Positions 42,672 through 55,993 are shown, counted from the first letter of the stretch. The stretch is 64,000 bases of DNA from Oscheius dolichura (GCA_932521035.1 OW051492.1:6324001-6388000), one strand, 5' to 3'. The notes: generated by a model not told the origin, from the letters alone. A program made the numbers and translations.

Positions 42672-44001
42672 CTAACGGATGAGTTCTTCCACGCGATTAG
42701 TAGAAACAGAATCCTTGCGTGGAGTAGCTTCATGGTCTATAAAAGAACGAAGACGGTCGAGATATGCAGCGTGTAGTTCTACATCATTATGTCCGGCACC
42801 TAAAAACATTGTGATTTATGTAATGAACACATACATTAAAAACAAAACATAAGGCAAGTTTAAAAGAACTAACCAGCAACCCAAAGAGGTTCCACCGATC
42901 CAGGACAACGTTCATAAATAGAAAGGCCGTGGGAAAAATCAATAACCTAAACTTTTAATAAGTATAAGATAAGCAATCCGAAGTAAAATGTAAACAAGAA
43001 ATACCTCATCGTCGGTTCCATGAATAACTAGCGTAGGACATTTCACTCTAGGAACCTTTTCAATAGAAGGAAACGCATCGCAACACCTTAATGATTTTCC
43101 CCAGAACAATAGATTAGCCAAACCAAGTTCTCTGAGTACCAGGAAAAGCCACACGCATGCCGCTCATTAAAGGTGAATGAAGAATTAGAGCAGCGACGAT
43201 TTCACGGCTGGCAAGATCAACGCTTGGAACTGTACCAATAGATTGCCCATAGAGAATAATCTTATCGGCAGGCACACCTTTAAAAAAATATATAAATCAG
43301 AAAAAAAACCAACCGAATTTATTTTTAAGAGTTTCAAAGGCAGCGCTGATGTCTGCGTATAGGTTTTTCTCAGAAGGTTTACCCGAAGAGCAGCCATACC
43401 CTAAAAGGCCTGTGTAACGAAACAAGATAATTCAAACCAGAATAATCATAACTAAAAACGTTGCAACCAAGTCGACTTCCCAAACCGAAGTAAAAAGATG
43501 ACATCTGCCCAATATCAACAGCATTTCCATGGGAAAATAACAAAGTAAAGTGCGCGTCCGGCACAGGTTTAACCATCACACATGCTATTTTGTTTCTTCT
43601 TCTTGTTCTTAGATATAAAGTGCTTTAGTTTTAGAAGGAAAATACCTGGTGAAGCAAACTTCGGCTGCTTCGCTGAGAGGATGTTCAAGATGTGGCCATT
43701 CAGCTCTACCATGAACCAAATTCAGCCTATTTTATGATTAAAAACCAGTAAAAATATCACTTTGTGTCGTTGACCGTATAACTGGATTCTGGAGGCATAA
43801 ACGCTAACTTTGAAACAATTGATGAAGGTAGAGGTGGACAACAAAAAAGGCAGCATAAATCTCTGAAAAAGACAGTGAAAAAAAGGATGCACAGAAAAAT
43901 TTCTAAGCGATATACCTTATAGTAACTCTTCCTGCTGCTGGAGGAGTCCCTGCAATGTTGGCTGTATCATTGGATGCGCCACTGGGTTGGTTGGACGACA
44001 T
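42672..44001 (-). CDS. abhd17: ABHD17-type depalmitoylase (alpha/beta hydrolase)
   Basis: ABHD17 enzymes remove palmitate from membrane proteins. After a short N-terminus ([15 protein letters not shown]), a cysteine cluster ([15 protein letters not shown]) matches the S-palmitoylated N-terminus of ABHD17. The hydrolase core shows [40 protein letters not shown], the nucleophile elbow [26 protein letters not shown], the acid strand [17 protein letters not shown] and the histidine [14 protein letters not shown]. The catalytic triad Ser-Asp-His is present. About seven exons, with introns of 40-60 nt. TTTTTATAG abuts the ATG. It converges on AFG2. Confidence 0.93.
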
Positions 44002-45279
44002 CTATAAAAATAATTCAGGGAATGAAAACAATAAATTGTATAGGTTATATAGAAACAGAACAAAAATAATGAAAAATAGTATCGCGTGGCAGCTCCCAAA
44101 ATATAATGACGGCCCTGATCTGGCCAAGCGCAATTGATTCATCATACAACAACAGAGCAAAACGGAGCGGCATATTGCTGAAAGAGAATGATTGCTAAAA
44201 ACCTTCTATTCCTGAAGCGTTATTTTGGAGCTCATCCAAGCGCCTTCTAATTTATAGCGTATAAATAGAGAAATGTTTTGAAATAACTTTGTATATTACA
44301 AATGATACTTCTTGATTAGATAACGTGCCATATTTTTATACTCTCTGAGAGTAACAAATAATAATCAGCCGAAATAAGAAGAGAAAGAAAAGTTCGAATA
44401 GGCCAAGCTAGCATCAGGTGTGCGGCAGCGAATCATCGATTTTTCGACGAAGTGACCATTCAAATAATATTACACAAGTTTGTTAGCACACGGGATAGAG
44501 TAAAATAGACGAAGTAAATCTTTGGTGATATTCATATTCAATTGAGCCATTTCGTCTATAACAGTTGTCTCGAAATTTCAAATTGGAGCTCAGAAGACAG
44601 CACTACGGCTATATATAGCATGTATATATAGTTTTCAAAAAATCTCTTTGAAGTGGAACAATTATATACAAATTAGTGCAAAATACCGATAACAATAACC
44701 CAATTTTGTGTAAAAAAGCTAACAAAGAAAAACGTCCTTTCCACTCATGAAGTTTCACTTCAACCCAACTTGGCCAAGTTTTACAGATGACACTTTTTTC
44801 AAGAAGTTTGCAAGAAAATGACCGCCCTCTGAAACTTTCAAACTGTTGGATGTGAGGATAGGTGGAAGAAAATATTTGGGTATAGTCTGTCAAGAAAAAA
44901 GACGACATTCAAGGTCTAACTCGCCAAGAACAAATTTAAGTGGTGGGGCGCACTGACAGATAATTTTCGAGCGGCCAAGAAGAAAAAAAGACCAGTAAGT
45001 TCGGCTCGCGGCTAAATCGTTAGGCCTTGAATGTCGTCTTTTTTCTTGACAGACTATAACCGCAAGATGTACAGTCGAAAAAAATGTACGGACCCAGAAT
45101 AATTTCCAATTTCAACGCTTGACAGAAGAAGATACATCTGCGAACAAGGCTATCTTTTCGAGGGAGAAAACTTTGGTAAACGAATACTGTATGGTGTGCT
45201 TCAATTGCTGAGGAAGGGTTTATTTCTGTTTTTATTGTACATAAGGCATAGGGAACCCGTATAGCTGAGGTTTATCTGG
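44002..45279. other. Intergenic, AT-rich, with a foldback repeat
   Basis: No coding exon recognised between ABHD17 and the TIAM gene. It contains the 40-nt inverted repeat at 44881-45058 and the transition from AT-rich to GC-rich DNA. Confidence 0.45.
44881..45058. repeat. Near-perfect 40-nt inverted repeat with 98-nt loop
   Basis: The left arm 44881-44920 (tatagtctgtcaagaaaaaa...) and the right arm 45019-45058 (...ttttttcttgacagactata) are reverse complements with a single mismatch. The loop is non-coding. High arm identity suggests a recent or selected structure: a foldback element, a structured RNA, or an assembly artefact at a block boundary. Confidence 0.85.
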
Positions 45280-48200
45280 TCAGGATGTGCTTCTCTCCTT
45301 TGCCGGATCGCTACCGTAGCCGCCGTCCGATCCCTGACTCGATCCACTCAGCGGACGTCGACTCTCCTTTCTGAATAATTAGCATCTTCTAGTCGGAGCT
45401 GTGACTAACGCGAAATTTGTCCTGGCCTTTCGAATACTCTTGACTATTTGGTCTTTCAGCAGAGACTGGCAACAGATGATGTGGTAGACACTCTCCGGGT
45501 TGCCTGGAAACCGTCCTTTCACACCCGAGACGCTAGCCGCCTACCGTGGCTGAGTTCCCCGTTTGGGGCCCGGAAGGCTGTGTGGGTGAGGACGATGACA
45601 GTCTCCCCGCCCCTGGTCTCGTCCACTTCGACCTCGTTGATCGGCAGGACACGCGTCCACTTCGGCTTTATTTCTCCTCGAATCCTGGCCGGCAAGAGGA
45701 GGATCAGCGACTGGAAGATGAAGACCACGTAGTCCACCGGGCCACGGTCGCTGTGTCCCCACTGGATGTGGGCGAATATCAGGAGATCTTTTATGTCCAG
45801 CCGGAGTCCCTAAGCAATCGTTTTGAGTATCCGCCCCGGGGCCGTACCTTGAGGTGGAGGAGCTGTTTGTAGTAGCTTCGGATGGTGTCGATGTGGGGCG
45901 AGAACTGCTCGTGGACCCGCTGCATCTCGTTGACGTACTCGGCCAGGGTCTGCATCTTCTTCTGGGCCACCTCCATCTGCTTGGCCTCCATGCTCTTCGG
46001 GTCACAGCCGCTCTGGATGGCCTGCAGCAGGAGGGGGTACTGCACCAGCCGCTGCACCGGCCGGATCATCCGGCTCTCGTAGTTGCAGTGCTGTTCCCCC
46101 GAGCTGTTGGCCGACTCCAGGAAAGACAGCAGCTCCTTGCTCTGCTGGAGTTCCCGCTGCAGACGCAGGTACCCGGCCGCGTATTCCGCGTAGACCTTGA
46201 GCTCGCTACACCGATTCACGAACAAGGCACTTATCCGCAGGATGGCATCCTGGAACGGGCCAAGTTTCGTTATTTTCACTTGACTCACCCGTATCTCGAC
46301 CCTAGTCGGCTTATTCTTGGCGGAGATGTCTCCGGCCGCCTCCAGGAGAGACTTCAAAAAGGCCGTCTGGACTCTCTGCAGACGGGGCGCGGACTCCATG
46401 ATCTCCCGGATGACCTTGTTGCACAAGAATCTCTCCAGCATCTGCTCGACTATGTTCTCGGTTTTCGGAAGATAACTCACCTCTGTGATGTCCTCGACGT
46501 ACTTCTTCTCTGTCTGGACCAGCTCCTCCACCCCTCGGATCATCTTCTCCTCCATCTTGACCCGGCTATCCGTGGGAGGGGGAGCCATGGCCTCCTTTGG
46601 CCTGACGAGTCCCTCTGCCGTCTTCTTCCGCAACCGGATGACCCGTCCATCTCGGAGCATTCTCTCCACGTCGGCAGCCGAGGACACCTTAACTCTTATT
46701 GTTCATTTTCTGGAGAAGCGAGGCTACCTGGGAGACGTGTTTCCCGTCAACGGCAACAACGGAGTCGCCGACGGTAGCCATCGGCGGTGCGAAGGAGGCC
46801 ACCCCCCGAACCTCGGCCCGGACGACGCCCTTCTCGTTGTGGGCGTAGATGGTCAGTCCGAGCTTGCCTTCCCGTTTGACCACTTCGTATTCTTCCCGAA
46901 GAAGAAGACAGTATCCCTCGTCTGACCGACGAAGTTCAAACGCGTCTGGCTGCACCGCCAGCTTGGCACACACCTTATCCAGCAGTTCCGACGGGTCCTG
47001 AAGGTTCTATCGGCTGGACAGGAGGACACTCACCTGTGTGGAGGTAGAGATGGCGACGGTTCGTCCATTTGGGAGAAGTACGGGGATGATCTGCTGGGTA
47101 GAGGAGGACGGGGTGGACATGATCACGTCGGAACTGACCAGAGCCCGGAGATCGGACTCTCTTCCCCCATCGGACTTCCTCCACCTATTTACATCTTCCC
47201 TTCTCATTTTAAAGGTATACTTACATTCGGAATTCGTGGAGTTGGTGGAGAGCGACGAAAGTAGAGGGCAGAGGACAGTCGGCGAGGACGATATTCCTCA
47301 CAGAATGAGGCAACTGGTCCTGAAGAGAAGTTGATAAAAGGGAAGAAGGGGACAATATGTCTTTAGACTACGAGACGTGGATTCGAGGCTGTGTGGGAAT
47401 GCCATTAATCTCCCTCTGGCGGCGCCACGAATCGACACATCTGGAAGCAGGTACGGGCGGCAGAGTGGGCCCCCCACCGGCCACCGGCTAAAGCCCACCT
47501 TGACAACTTCGAAGGCGTTTCCAACCAGGGCTGCCAGTCGCTGCTGGATGAGGAGACGTCGAAGCTGGAGACTCTCGACGAGTCCTCCGTGGCTATCCTG
47601 GCTCTTGGCCTGGAAATGACGAAACAATGGAGGAACAAGGCCAAGTGTTTGGCCTGGAGAGCTGTGCAAACTGAGAATTAGCATGCGTCCCCAAGCAACC
47701 TATCGTTTCGGGTCAACACTACCCACCAGGGCCATCCGCTCCTCGTTCTTCGCCACCTGTCTCTGCAGGTAGCTGGCCCCCACTTCCGGGGACGTCGTCC
47801 TGGCCAAGAGCAGCGAGGACATGTTCAGCATTTGACGGAGGAGTGCCGGCGCGTCGGCAGACACTCGAAAACGGAAAACGCGCGAAGACGATGCGACGAA
47901 GAACGAGCTGTTGTCGGTGGAGGACGGGAAGACACACGACTCGAGCTGAAATGACTCAGGGAACTGTATCTTCTAGGATCTAGGGTATACCAGGTCGATA
48001 TGCACCAAGCCGTGGTTATGGTGGAAGATTAGGCTGAGCGGATTGACGGAACACTGAAAAAGAGAAAAGTACCATGGGTAAACAGGGGGCAGTTCTTTCA
48101 GAAGGGGTGGGCGGGTTCCGGGTCAACAGTATCGAGTGGCTGGCCTACAGTAATTGCCGGGGAACTGACCATCGTGGTGTGGTAGATGTCGTCTCTCCTC

Positions 48201-48931
48201 TCCAGATGGGTCTCCCTCCAGACGGCGAACTCGCTGACCTTCAGGGCCGGTTTCATGAGGGAGTCAACCGTGAAACCAACCTCGGCCATGGTATTATGCT
48301 GGAGCATAGCCGACGGCGAAGGAGGGGCCGAGCAGGCGGCCAAAAAGGCGTCCGCGTCTTTGCCAACCAGGGTGTTGACCCCCACGGTGCGGCTGCTGTG
48401 ATCCTTCCAGAAGACGAAGCAGTCGCTGATCTTCTCCACACGCTGCCCTGCAAATAGACTGTTTGCGCTTTCCGATAAGCACTTCATTTCACGGGATTCA
48501 TCGGCGGGCGCAGGTATCTATTGCGTCTATTTCAAGGACTCTCTGTGGGGGTTCTCCCCGGTCATCCGCATCTCATTTAAGTGAATTATCACTCTGTTTT
48601 TCGGCTACAGTATCCCAATTAAACACACACAGCAAGAATATTAGAAGAAAGTCAAAAAGGGGAAGAAGAGGGGAAGTAATAGAGACGAGGGAAGGGAATA
48701 CGGGGCGGGCTCGTCCGTGGGAACCGAACGGGGGATCTCGGGTTCCCTGCCTCGAAAAACAACTTGCCATGGCTGATGACAGTGTCGAGGACTGTCCTCC
48801 CAGTCTGTGAAGTGGCCCGGACAACGGCGGCTCCGTCCTCCCGGCCCCCAACGGTTACGTAAAGGAGCCGAGGCTCCACGAGCTGCCACCTTTGCCCGTC
48901 GGCCGACAATTCGAAGAGTTCCGCGTGGATC
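45280..48931 (-). CDS. tiam: TIAM / Still-life Rac GEF (5' exons not found)
   Basis: Domain order in the direction of translation: an EVH1/WH1-like domain (about 48931-48300: AELFELSADGQRWQLVEPRL, then DCFVFWKDHSSRTVGVN); a PH domain ending FRFRVSADAPALLRQML with a following helix (47.9-47.7 kb); a helical segment (VESLQLRRLLIQQRLAALVG); a Ras-binding domain (VLLPNGRTVAISTSTQ, VCAKLAVQPDAFELRR); PDZ (GKLGLTIYAHN...VGDSVVAVDGKHV); DH (EELVQTEKKYVEDITEV, RMIRPVQRLVQYPLLLQAI); PH (DYVVFIFQSLILLLP, SVYHIICCQSLLKDQIVKSI); and a Ser/Gly-rich tail. RBD-PDZ-DH-PH order is diagnostic of TIAM/SIF, which activate Rac. A WH1-like N-terminus matches insect SIF. The start codon and some 5' exons (49-51 kb) are not identified. 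Confidence 0.88.
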
Positions 48932-51138
48932 CTGAAACGTCTTTGTGGTCAGGTCAAAAAAGGGGCTCGGTGTCATCCGTCATCGTCTGTCGGGGTCTCA
49001 TCTAATATTGAAAAGGGCCTCGAGCCGGTCGACCAATTACGGGCGGCTGTCAGGAAAAGGCTCTACCTGACGGAGGTCATGGGGCCCAGGCCCCGGAAGA
49101 GCGGACGGCAAAATGTCGCAAAGCTTGGCGTTTACGTGTTTGCAAAACGATAATCGCAGGAACGAAACGCGTGGAAAGACACGGACGGACAGGAGCGGTT
49201 CGACGTACAAACAGGAGGAGCGGCGGATGTATCGGTTGGAGGGGGAGGAGAAGGGGGAGAGGGGACAGCAAATTGGAGAAATCCGAGAAGAAGTCCCCCT
49301 AAATAATCGGGCCTTTCTTTATCCCTCGACTACTGGCCGGCCCCCGCTCGAGAGGTGCTGTCTCATGGGCATTAGAGGGGCCCGAGGGCATAAGCATACT
49401 CGAGAGCGGTGAAGGAGTATTAATACGAGGAGGGGGACTCATAATGGCCATATGGCCGGCAGCCGCACTGGAAGTCTCGCGTTTGCCACCACAATCAGAC
49501 GCCGATATCAGGGCGCTAACTCAATTCTGGAGCGGGACGACGACTATTCAAAAGAGGGGCCAAGTAGTGGGGAGGAGAGGAGACTCACCTCAACCGGTAG
49601 GACTGTGGCCCGAAGCAGTAGGCCTCTGGACAGGAACACGTCAACCTCGCTCCCATGGCATCCTGAAAACGAACAAGTAAAGAGGGAGCGGCCGAGAGGA
49701 GTCAATGACTTGGAGAGAATTATTCACAACGACTCTACGATTGCTGCGACTGGCCATTGAAAGGAGGACAAAAACTAAGGGAGGAGATAAGCCGGGGGAG
49801 AGGAAGACAACGGATCTCTGAGTTGGCAGATCTGTCACCTCCAGGCGTTCGGGTGGGGGGACGACTGGAGAAGGGAAAGGGACGGGTGTATAGTTGGCTC
49901 ACTTAACCTTCGTCTCCCCCTGCGACGTGCCTCAATCAACCGTCATTTTTAGAGGGGGAAAGTAAAAGTAGGCGAGAGTGGGCAGGGGACTACCATATTC
50001 ATGTGAATCAGGACCCGTCACGCAATTCTTCCGGCCAGCTGGTTCGACATGAATAAATCCTGGACCTCACTGTCCAATTTGGCAGATTAGCTGCAGGTAG
50101 CAACAGTCCGTCGAGGATAATTCGAGGATTTTCGCGGCCTTTGTCATTGTCTGCGGATAAATCCAGGCGTTCAGAGGCGGAGGGGGAGAGGGTGCCTAAT
50201 GGAGTGGAGTGAGTAAGCGGATGCGATAAAGAGGCGTCTGGAGAGAGAGGCGGCTGTTTTTATGGACACTGCCTCAGGGGCCCATGTCGGTTTTTAGGCG
50301 CTCGGGATCAATAGCCAACTGGTCAGTTCCATAAAACAAAGGAGCCGGACAGTCAGGAGTCGGACATCTGCCCCATTCAGGAGGGGGAGATTCGGTTAGG
50401 GCCCGAGTGGAGGAGCCAGCTGAGAGGCAAAAGAAGGAGCCATTCGAGGGGTGGACCTATCAGAAAACAGAGAATTAAGGAGGCACATCTGTCAGTGTCT
50501 TGGGAGACGGCCAGCTCTATTTCTAGTATTCCTGGGTGTCGCGTCGGAAAGCAGCTCAAAACAGAAGAAGTGCCGCCTCCGGAAAATAAGTTTATCGCCT
50601 CGCCGACCAGATGCATAAATAGGTGTTCCCGGCAGCAAAATACGCCGGAAGGGTACGGTCCACTCGGAGGAAGGAGGGTGTTGACGCAATTGGCGCGAAT
50701 GTTCATTTGAGGTGTTTGATGGAGGCTGCTGCCAATTATACAAATGAAGGGGGGAGACGGCCCCGGGGGAGACAACGCCCTCTGCTTCCTTCCTTATTTT
50801 CGGCCATGACGAGGAGAGGAGAAGGCGTTAGATCAATCCACCTGGCCTGTTTTACGAGGGAAGGATACCCGGGAGAGAGCTGTAAACGGAGCGGATCGGA
50901 AGAGGTGTTGACTTTCGGCCAATTTGCTGTGTCAATCCGTTTTTTGCCATCTTCGACTGGACAATGGACAGGGCGGAGGGAGACCATTCTAAGTGTCGAC
51001 AGTTTATTGTATATGACGGAAAACAATAGGCACGCGGTAAGGGACTGGTAACTACGGTAAAGGGGAGTAGATGGGATAAAGACAGCCGGTCTACCCGTAA
51101 GGATGGAGAGATCGAGGCCGGGACGGGGCAGGTCGCCA
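48932..51138. other. GC-rich region, no gene recognised
   Basis: About 2.2 kb. It may contain 5' exons and promoter of the TIAM gene, but I could not link any frame through splice sites with a domain. No repeats stand out. Confidence 0.35.
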
Positions 51139-54100
51139 TTAGACGAAGACCATGCCGTCGAGGTCGGCGTGCTTCTCCATGTTCTTCCCCAGGTTGACGA
51201 TCAGCTCGTACTCTGTCATCTTGTCCAAGCGTGTCCTGTGTACACTAAACAAAATCGGATTACTCCTCTTCTTCTCCGGCCAACTCACTTCACATGGGCA
51301 TTCAAGTAATCCTTGGCCCTCTTGGCTGCCAGGTGGGCGTACATTGTCGGCGCCGGCTGGCTGATGCTCTTTGTACAACGGCAGAAGCCATAGGTTAGGT
51401 AGTATGTGATCTTCTGAAATGCCCATATTACTCTTCATTAAATGGTTGTACTCTACCTGCCAGAAGGTGCTGTCCGGCTGCCAGTCGTCGTGGAGGACGT
51501 AGTAATGGGTAGGGCGGGAGGTGCCGAGCGGCCCGTGCTGGCTGACGAGGAAGAAGTCGAAGAACGTCTTCGAAGTGATCGCGCTCTCGACGATACTGCC
51601 GGGTTTCAAGTTGCCGGCTCTGAAATTGTCGTGTTTACCAGGTATACGAAAGGGGATCTTACTTTCCACTGCGATCCTCGTCGTTGATCGGGAAGAAGCG
51701 GGTGTGGTGTCTCTTGGACAGGACGATATAGGTGATGGTGGGAGTTTTGAAGTCGGGGTGCTTCACTCCGGCGATGGCCTCCATGATGGCGGCCTTCTCC
51801 TCGTAGAGGATCTCCTGGAACTGGCTCTCCGAGACGGAGTCACGGAAAATGACGATGTGAGCCGGCCACTGCTGGGTGGACTTCTTAAAGGCGAGGATCC
51901 TCTTGTAGGCCTCCTCGCGGATATTGAGGGTTCTCTCTTGGCCGATGGCCTGGACACGGACAGCCGCCTCATATTTCATGGCGGATATGTCGATGTTGCC
52001 AACTACGGCAGCGACGGAGACAGCGGCATAGCGGCCCTCTTTGCGATCCTGTTCTCCGGCATGGGAGACGTCGATACCGAGAATCAGGGTGGGCTCCTTG
52101 GGGTCGGTCAGCTGTCCCCAACTGTAAAATGGTTAGTTAGAAAGAGACCGGAAGAGGACTATACCATTTCTCAGTGGGGTTCTCCTCAATTGTGTAGAGG
52201 GTGGCTCCAATCTTGCCAAGAACCTTGAGGGCGACATTCTGGGCAGTGGAGTTTCCGATGCCTCCACCCATTGCGGCGTACGTCTTGGCGAGGATTCCCT
52301 GGCAGTGAATTCCGGTGACGACGTCGCAAATATACTTGACCATAGCTGAAGCAGAAAGTTCCCAGATGTTCCCGACCTGTGGCCTACCGTATTCCGAGAA
52401 GTAGTCATATTTCTCGTTGGGGTTCTGTCGACGAGTGGTGCACTTGTAGGGGAAGACGTAGAGCACCATGGGGACGGCCTCGGGCCCGAAGCGAGTGGAG
52501 ATGGTGGCCTTGAACTCGCGCATCCAGTCGCAGACAACGTCCCATTGCTGTGTGTAGCAGTCGAACTTCTGGACCACGAAGGCGTCTCTGCCGCCGGGAC
52601 AGTTGACCCCGAAGTTGTGGAGAACCTCCATCAGGGTTCCGAGTGGCCCGGGGTTCAAGTCGTACGGTGTGCGCTGGTCCTGTGCCTGAGGAGTCAGGAA
52701 GATGATGGCCGGGATCACGGTAAGACTGGCACTCTTGATTTTCCTGAAAATGTTCGTGTGTGGGTGTGGCCAACGAAAAAGACTCACTTGAGGGTGCTGC
52801 CATTCTTCAGGTCCCAGACTCCGCTGTGCTCGTCGTCTCTGTAGGTCAGTCCCTCGCCCTAAATAGTTCATTTATCGACCGTTAGAACAGAAAACGAACG
52901 AATTGGAGAGTAGGCGGCGGGAGGAGAGATCCCTTGACTTTGAGCAGAGTACGGTCGACGCTGACTCCGAAGCTCTCCATGTACTCGTCCTGTTCGGCCA
53001 GGTAGACGGGGTGGTCCTAAACAGAAAAGGGTCAGTCTCGTATTCCTCCCCGCCACTCACCTCTGTTCCGTTGCTGACAGAAGCCATTCCCTTGATGATC
53101 TCCTTTCTCGTGTCCGGAGGGTAGGCCGTCTCCTGGACGAGTTTGCGGAGCTGCTTCTCGGGGATCTTTCCCTTGAACTTGTGGGCCACGTTGTCCGTGT
53201 AAATGAACTCCATGGGCACCCAATTGTTCTTGGACTTGCTGATCTGAAAAGGGCCGATTGACGGGGAAGAGCCAAGTCAACTGACGCAGATGCAGGGAAG
53301 GTAGGGGAAGGCCAGGTTGACCCGGTAGGCGTGGTAGTAGTACTCCTGGATGCTAGTGTCCCTGTTCGTTTCCTTGTTCTAAACATTCTCTATAGACATT
53401 TGATCCGGGTAAACAGACCTTGAAGGTGTGAGCACTGGCGGCCTTAGTTCCAATGGCAGAGAAGCGGAATGTCTTGGATCGTCCGTTGGGGATACTGTAT
53501 ACCAATGTGTGTCCTAAAGTTCTTGTCTCCTTGATCTAATTCGAGATACACGAACCTTTGAGAGCAGCCTCGAGCTTCTTCCGCTGGCCTATTGCCATTC
53601 CGGATCTCCTGAGGTCCTTGTCGAACTCCGTCAGTCCCTGCCGGCTGACGGGCTCACTCCGAGTGATCTCATACAAGAAGTCGACAAGATGGAATTCCTG
53701 CTTGTAGAAGACCGAATGGCCTATGTCCACATTGAGCAGTAGGCCGGCCTGGAGATTGGGCTTGATGGCCCCGTGGAGTCCGGTCCATCCCTCCAGGGCT
53801 CCTCCCATCTGGACGACGTACTGACGTCTGCGGAGATCTTTCGGCGTGTAGAACATCGACTTGCCGGACTTGTGGAATTGAGAGGAGATGCGCCTAAACA
53901 GTGAGATTAGCTACAAACTACACGAAGGACTTACTCATAGAGGCAGGTGAGACGAGCAGTCAGCACCTCATCCAGGACAGTGACCAAGTTCATCTGGTCG
54001 GTGACACCCTCGGGGTTCGGCTTCAGTTCCACCAGTCGGCCTGTGTACTTGATCGACATATAGTATTCCTGTAATAGAGTGTGATTATTTCATCCAGACA

Positions 54101-54813
54101 AAATGTCAAACTTTTCCATCGTCTATCTGGAATTTGAGAGTCTTCTGATCCGCGAGATCGAGCTTCTTCGTTGACCAGAGCATATTGACTCCATTGTAGG
54201 CGAGATATTTATAGGGTGGGAACAGGCTCATTTTTCTGTCGACGGTCATCTTGTAGGCATACCAAAAAGCCTTTGAGGTGAATTCCCTGAAAGTGGTGGT
54301 TTGCCTGGTTAACAGGAGGAACTGACTGCTTTTTCATGATCATCCTCTTCCTGGCCTCTGTAAATTCGACGTTGTACATGTAAATAAATACTTTCTCCGG
54401 GAAATTGACGCGGAAGTAGTTTGTCTCGACTTCGAAGGTGCGGTCGGCGGTGTGCTCGACCATCGGCAGTGGCCTCTCGACGAATCCCTGCTTCGTGTAC
54501 TAAACAAGTCGACATTACTCTGCCAGGCCGTGGAAACTCACGGGAAGGTCGCTCTTGGCGACGGGGGCGACTCCTTTCAGGGGTCTCTGTCCAATCTGGG
54601 CTCCTTGCATACGGGGGATCAAGTCGTCGACTGAATCTAAACATCTCCTAGATACAAACGGAAGTGCCACTTACTGCTGAGGGAAGTCTCCGTGGATCTC
54701 GTTGCACTGCTCGGTCTTCCCGAGTCCTTGCTGCTCGACGTCGCCTTGGACACATCCTCCTCTACTCTCTCCACGTTGTATTCGTTGCGAGCATAGTCTC
54801 CGTTTCCCGACAT
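51139..54813 (-). CDS. Argonaute with intact slicer residues
   Basis: The gene begins MSGNGDYARNEYNVERV (TTTCAG 4 nt upstream) and has about ten exons. The N domain reads ETNYFRVNFPEKVFIYMYNV. A PAZ region lies around 53.8-53.2 kb (VDIGHSVFYKQEFHLVDFLY; FIYTDNVAHKFKGKIPE). The MID/PIWI part contains GIDVSH (about 52062-52078), IREEAYKRIL (glutamate finger region), VIFRDSVSE (about 51823-51848) and SRPTHYYVLHDDW (about 51480-51518), supplying the D-E-D-H catalytic tetrad, so target cleavage is likely. The end is LDGMVFV. Compared with AGO/ALG-1 the sequence is divergent throughout. It may act in an siRNA pathway rather than with miRNAs; that is inference. Confidence 0.92.
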
Positions 54814-55990
54814 GTTTCTGAAAGGAGATAATAAGGATATCGGAGAGAGTAAGGGAGAGAGACAGCGAAGAGTCATGGCGGTATAAATCAAAGAGACGGT
54901 GTTAAACAGTACAACGGTCGGAGACAGGCCAGTGGGAGAGCAGGGCTGACCGGTGACACGACGATGAATAAGTACACCCGACTGTAGGTATTCGAACACG
55001 GACCACGGAGAGGGTGATAACGGGGAAAATGTGGCAGGTGCTGCCAATTCGGTGCCCAAGCGAATGGGAAACGGCTTTTGATTGGAGATAATAGGCTAAT
55101 TGTGTTGGAGGGAATGCCCCGTTTGAATAGAAACCAGCTGGGAGGAGATCCATTTTAGGAGAAGATCGTGAAAGGGAAAGGAGGTGGGGGTCTGGGAGTT
55201 GTGGCTGACCCAGAAGCCAATTACGAGGGGGATACTAATAAACACGGAGATAAGGAGTAGTAAGCGGGCAGATAGAGGACGAGGACTGATTAATAGCCTC
55301 TAGGAACATGGGCTGCTTTTAGCGTCGCTTGTTGGCTGCTATTGGCGAAAGCTTCAAGGCAGAAGAAACGTGGCGCTGTGCTGTTCAGTAGAATGAAAAG
55401 GGCCACGGGAAGGCATGACACACTTGCTGTGTAATGGGAATGGGGATGGTAGCGCGAGGGACCATCGAGGAAAAGCGACGGAGGGACGGAAAGCTACGCG
55501 TTTGCGAAGGGAAAGCTTGACTTGGGGGCTAACGCGAGAGAAAGATTGCTTCCCCGGGCAACACGGATGTTTTTAGCTAGCAGTCCTGAATAAATACACG
55601 TTTCATACGGCCAGGAGCAGCTTTTCTGTTCCAAAAAGGTTAGGAATGAGTTGATAATATTACTCTAGGAGATGAGGGACTATCGGCTAGGAGGGCCTGG
55701 CAGGAGAATGCTACACAGCTGAGAGATGAAGAGTTCAGCGGGCGCCAGTGATTAATGTCACCGTAAACCCGGTTGGGGTGTTCCACATCGGAAAGGGCAC
55801 TGGTCAAAAAAAGGAAAGGCTGACCACCAGCAACCGAGCCAGCGGCTGGCCATGTGGCGTGGCCATGCCACGGCGATCGATCCGATTGTAGCGCGAGGAC
55901 GGCCGGACGGCATTTCCTCCGCTGGTTATCTTCCAAGTTATTATGACTTATTATCACTCTCTACTACCAATAATAACACCTTGCTAAAAG
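54814..55990. other. Intergenic, no gene recognised
   Basis: Promoter side of the Argonaute gene. GC-rich up to about 55.9 kb, then AT-richer. Overlapping frames have no motif and no splice support. Confidence 0.35.
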
Positions 55991-55993
55991 ACA

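Noticed and set aside
45854-46777. Plus-strand 307-codon frame
   Set aside because: Antisense of the DH and PDZ exons of the TIAM gene; no domain of its own.
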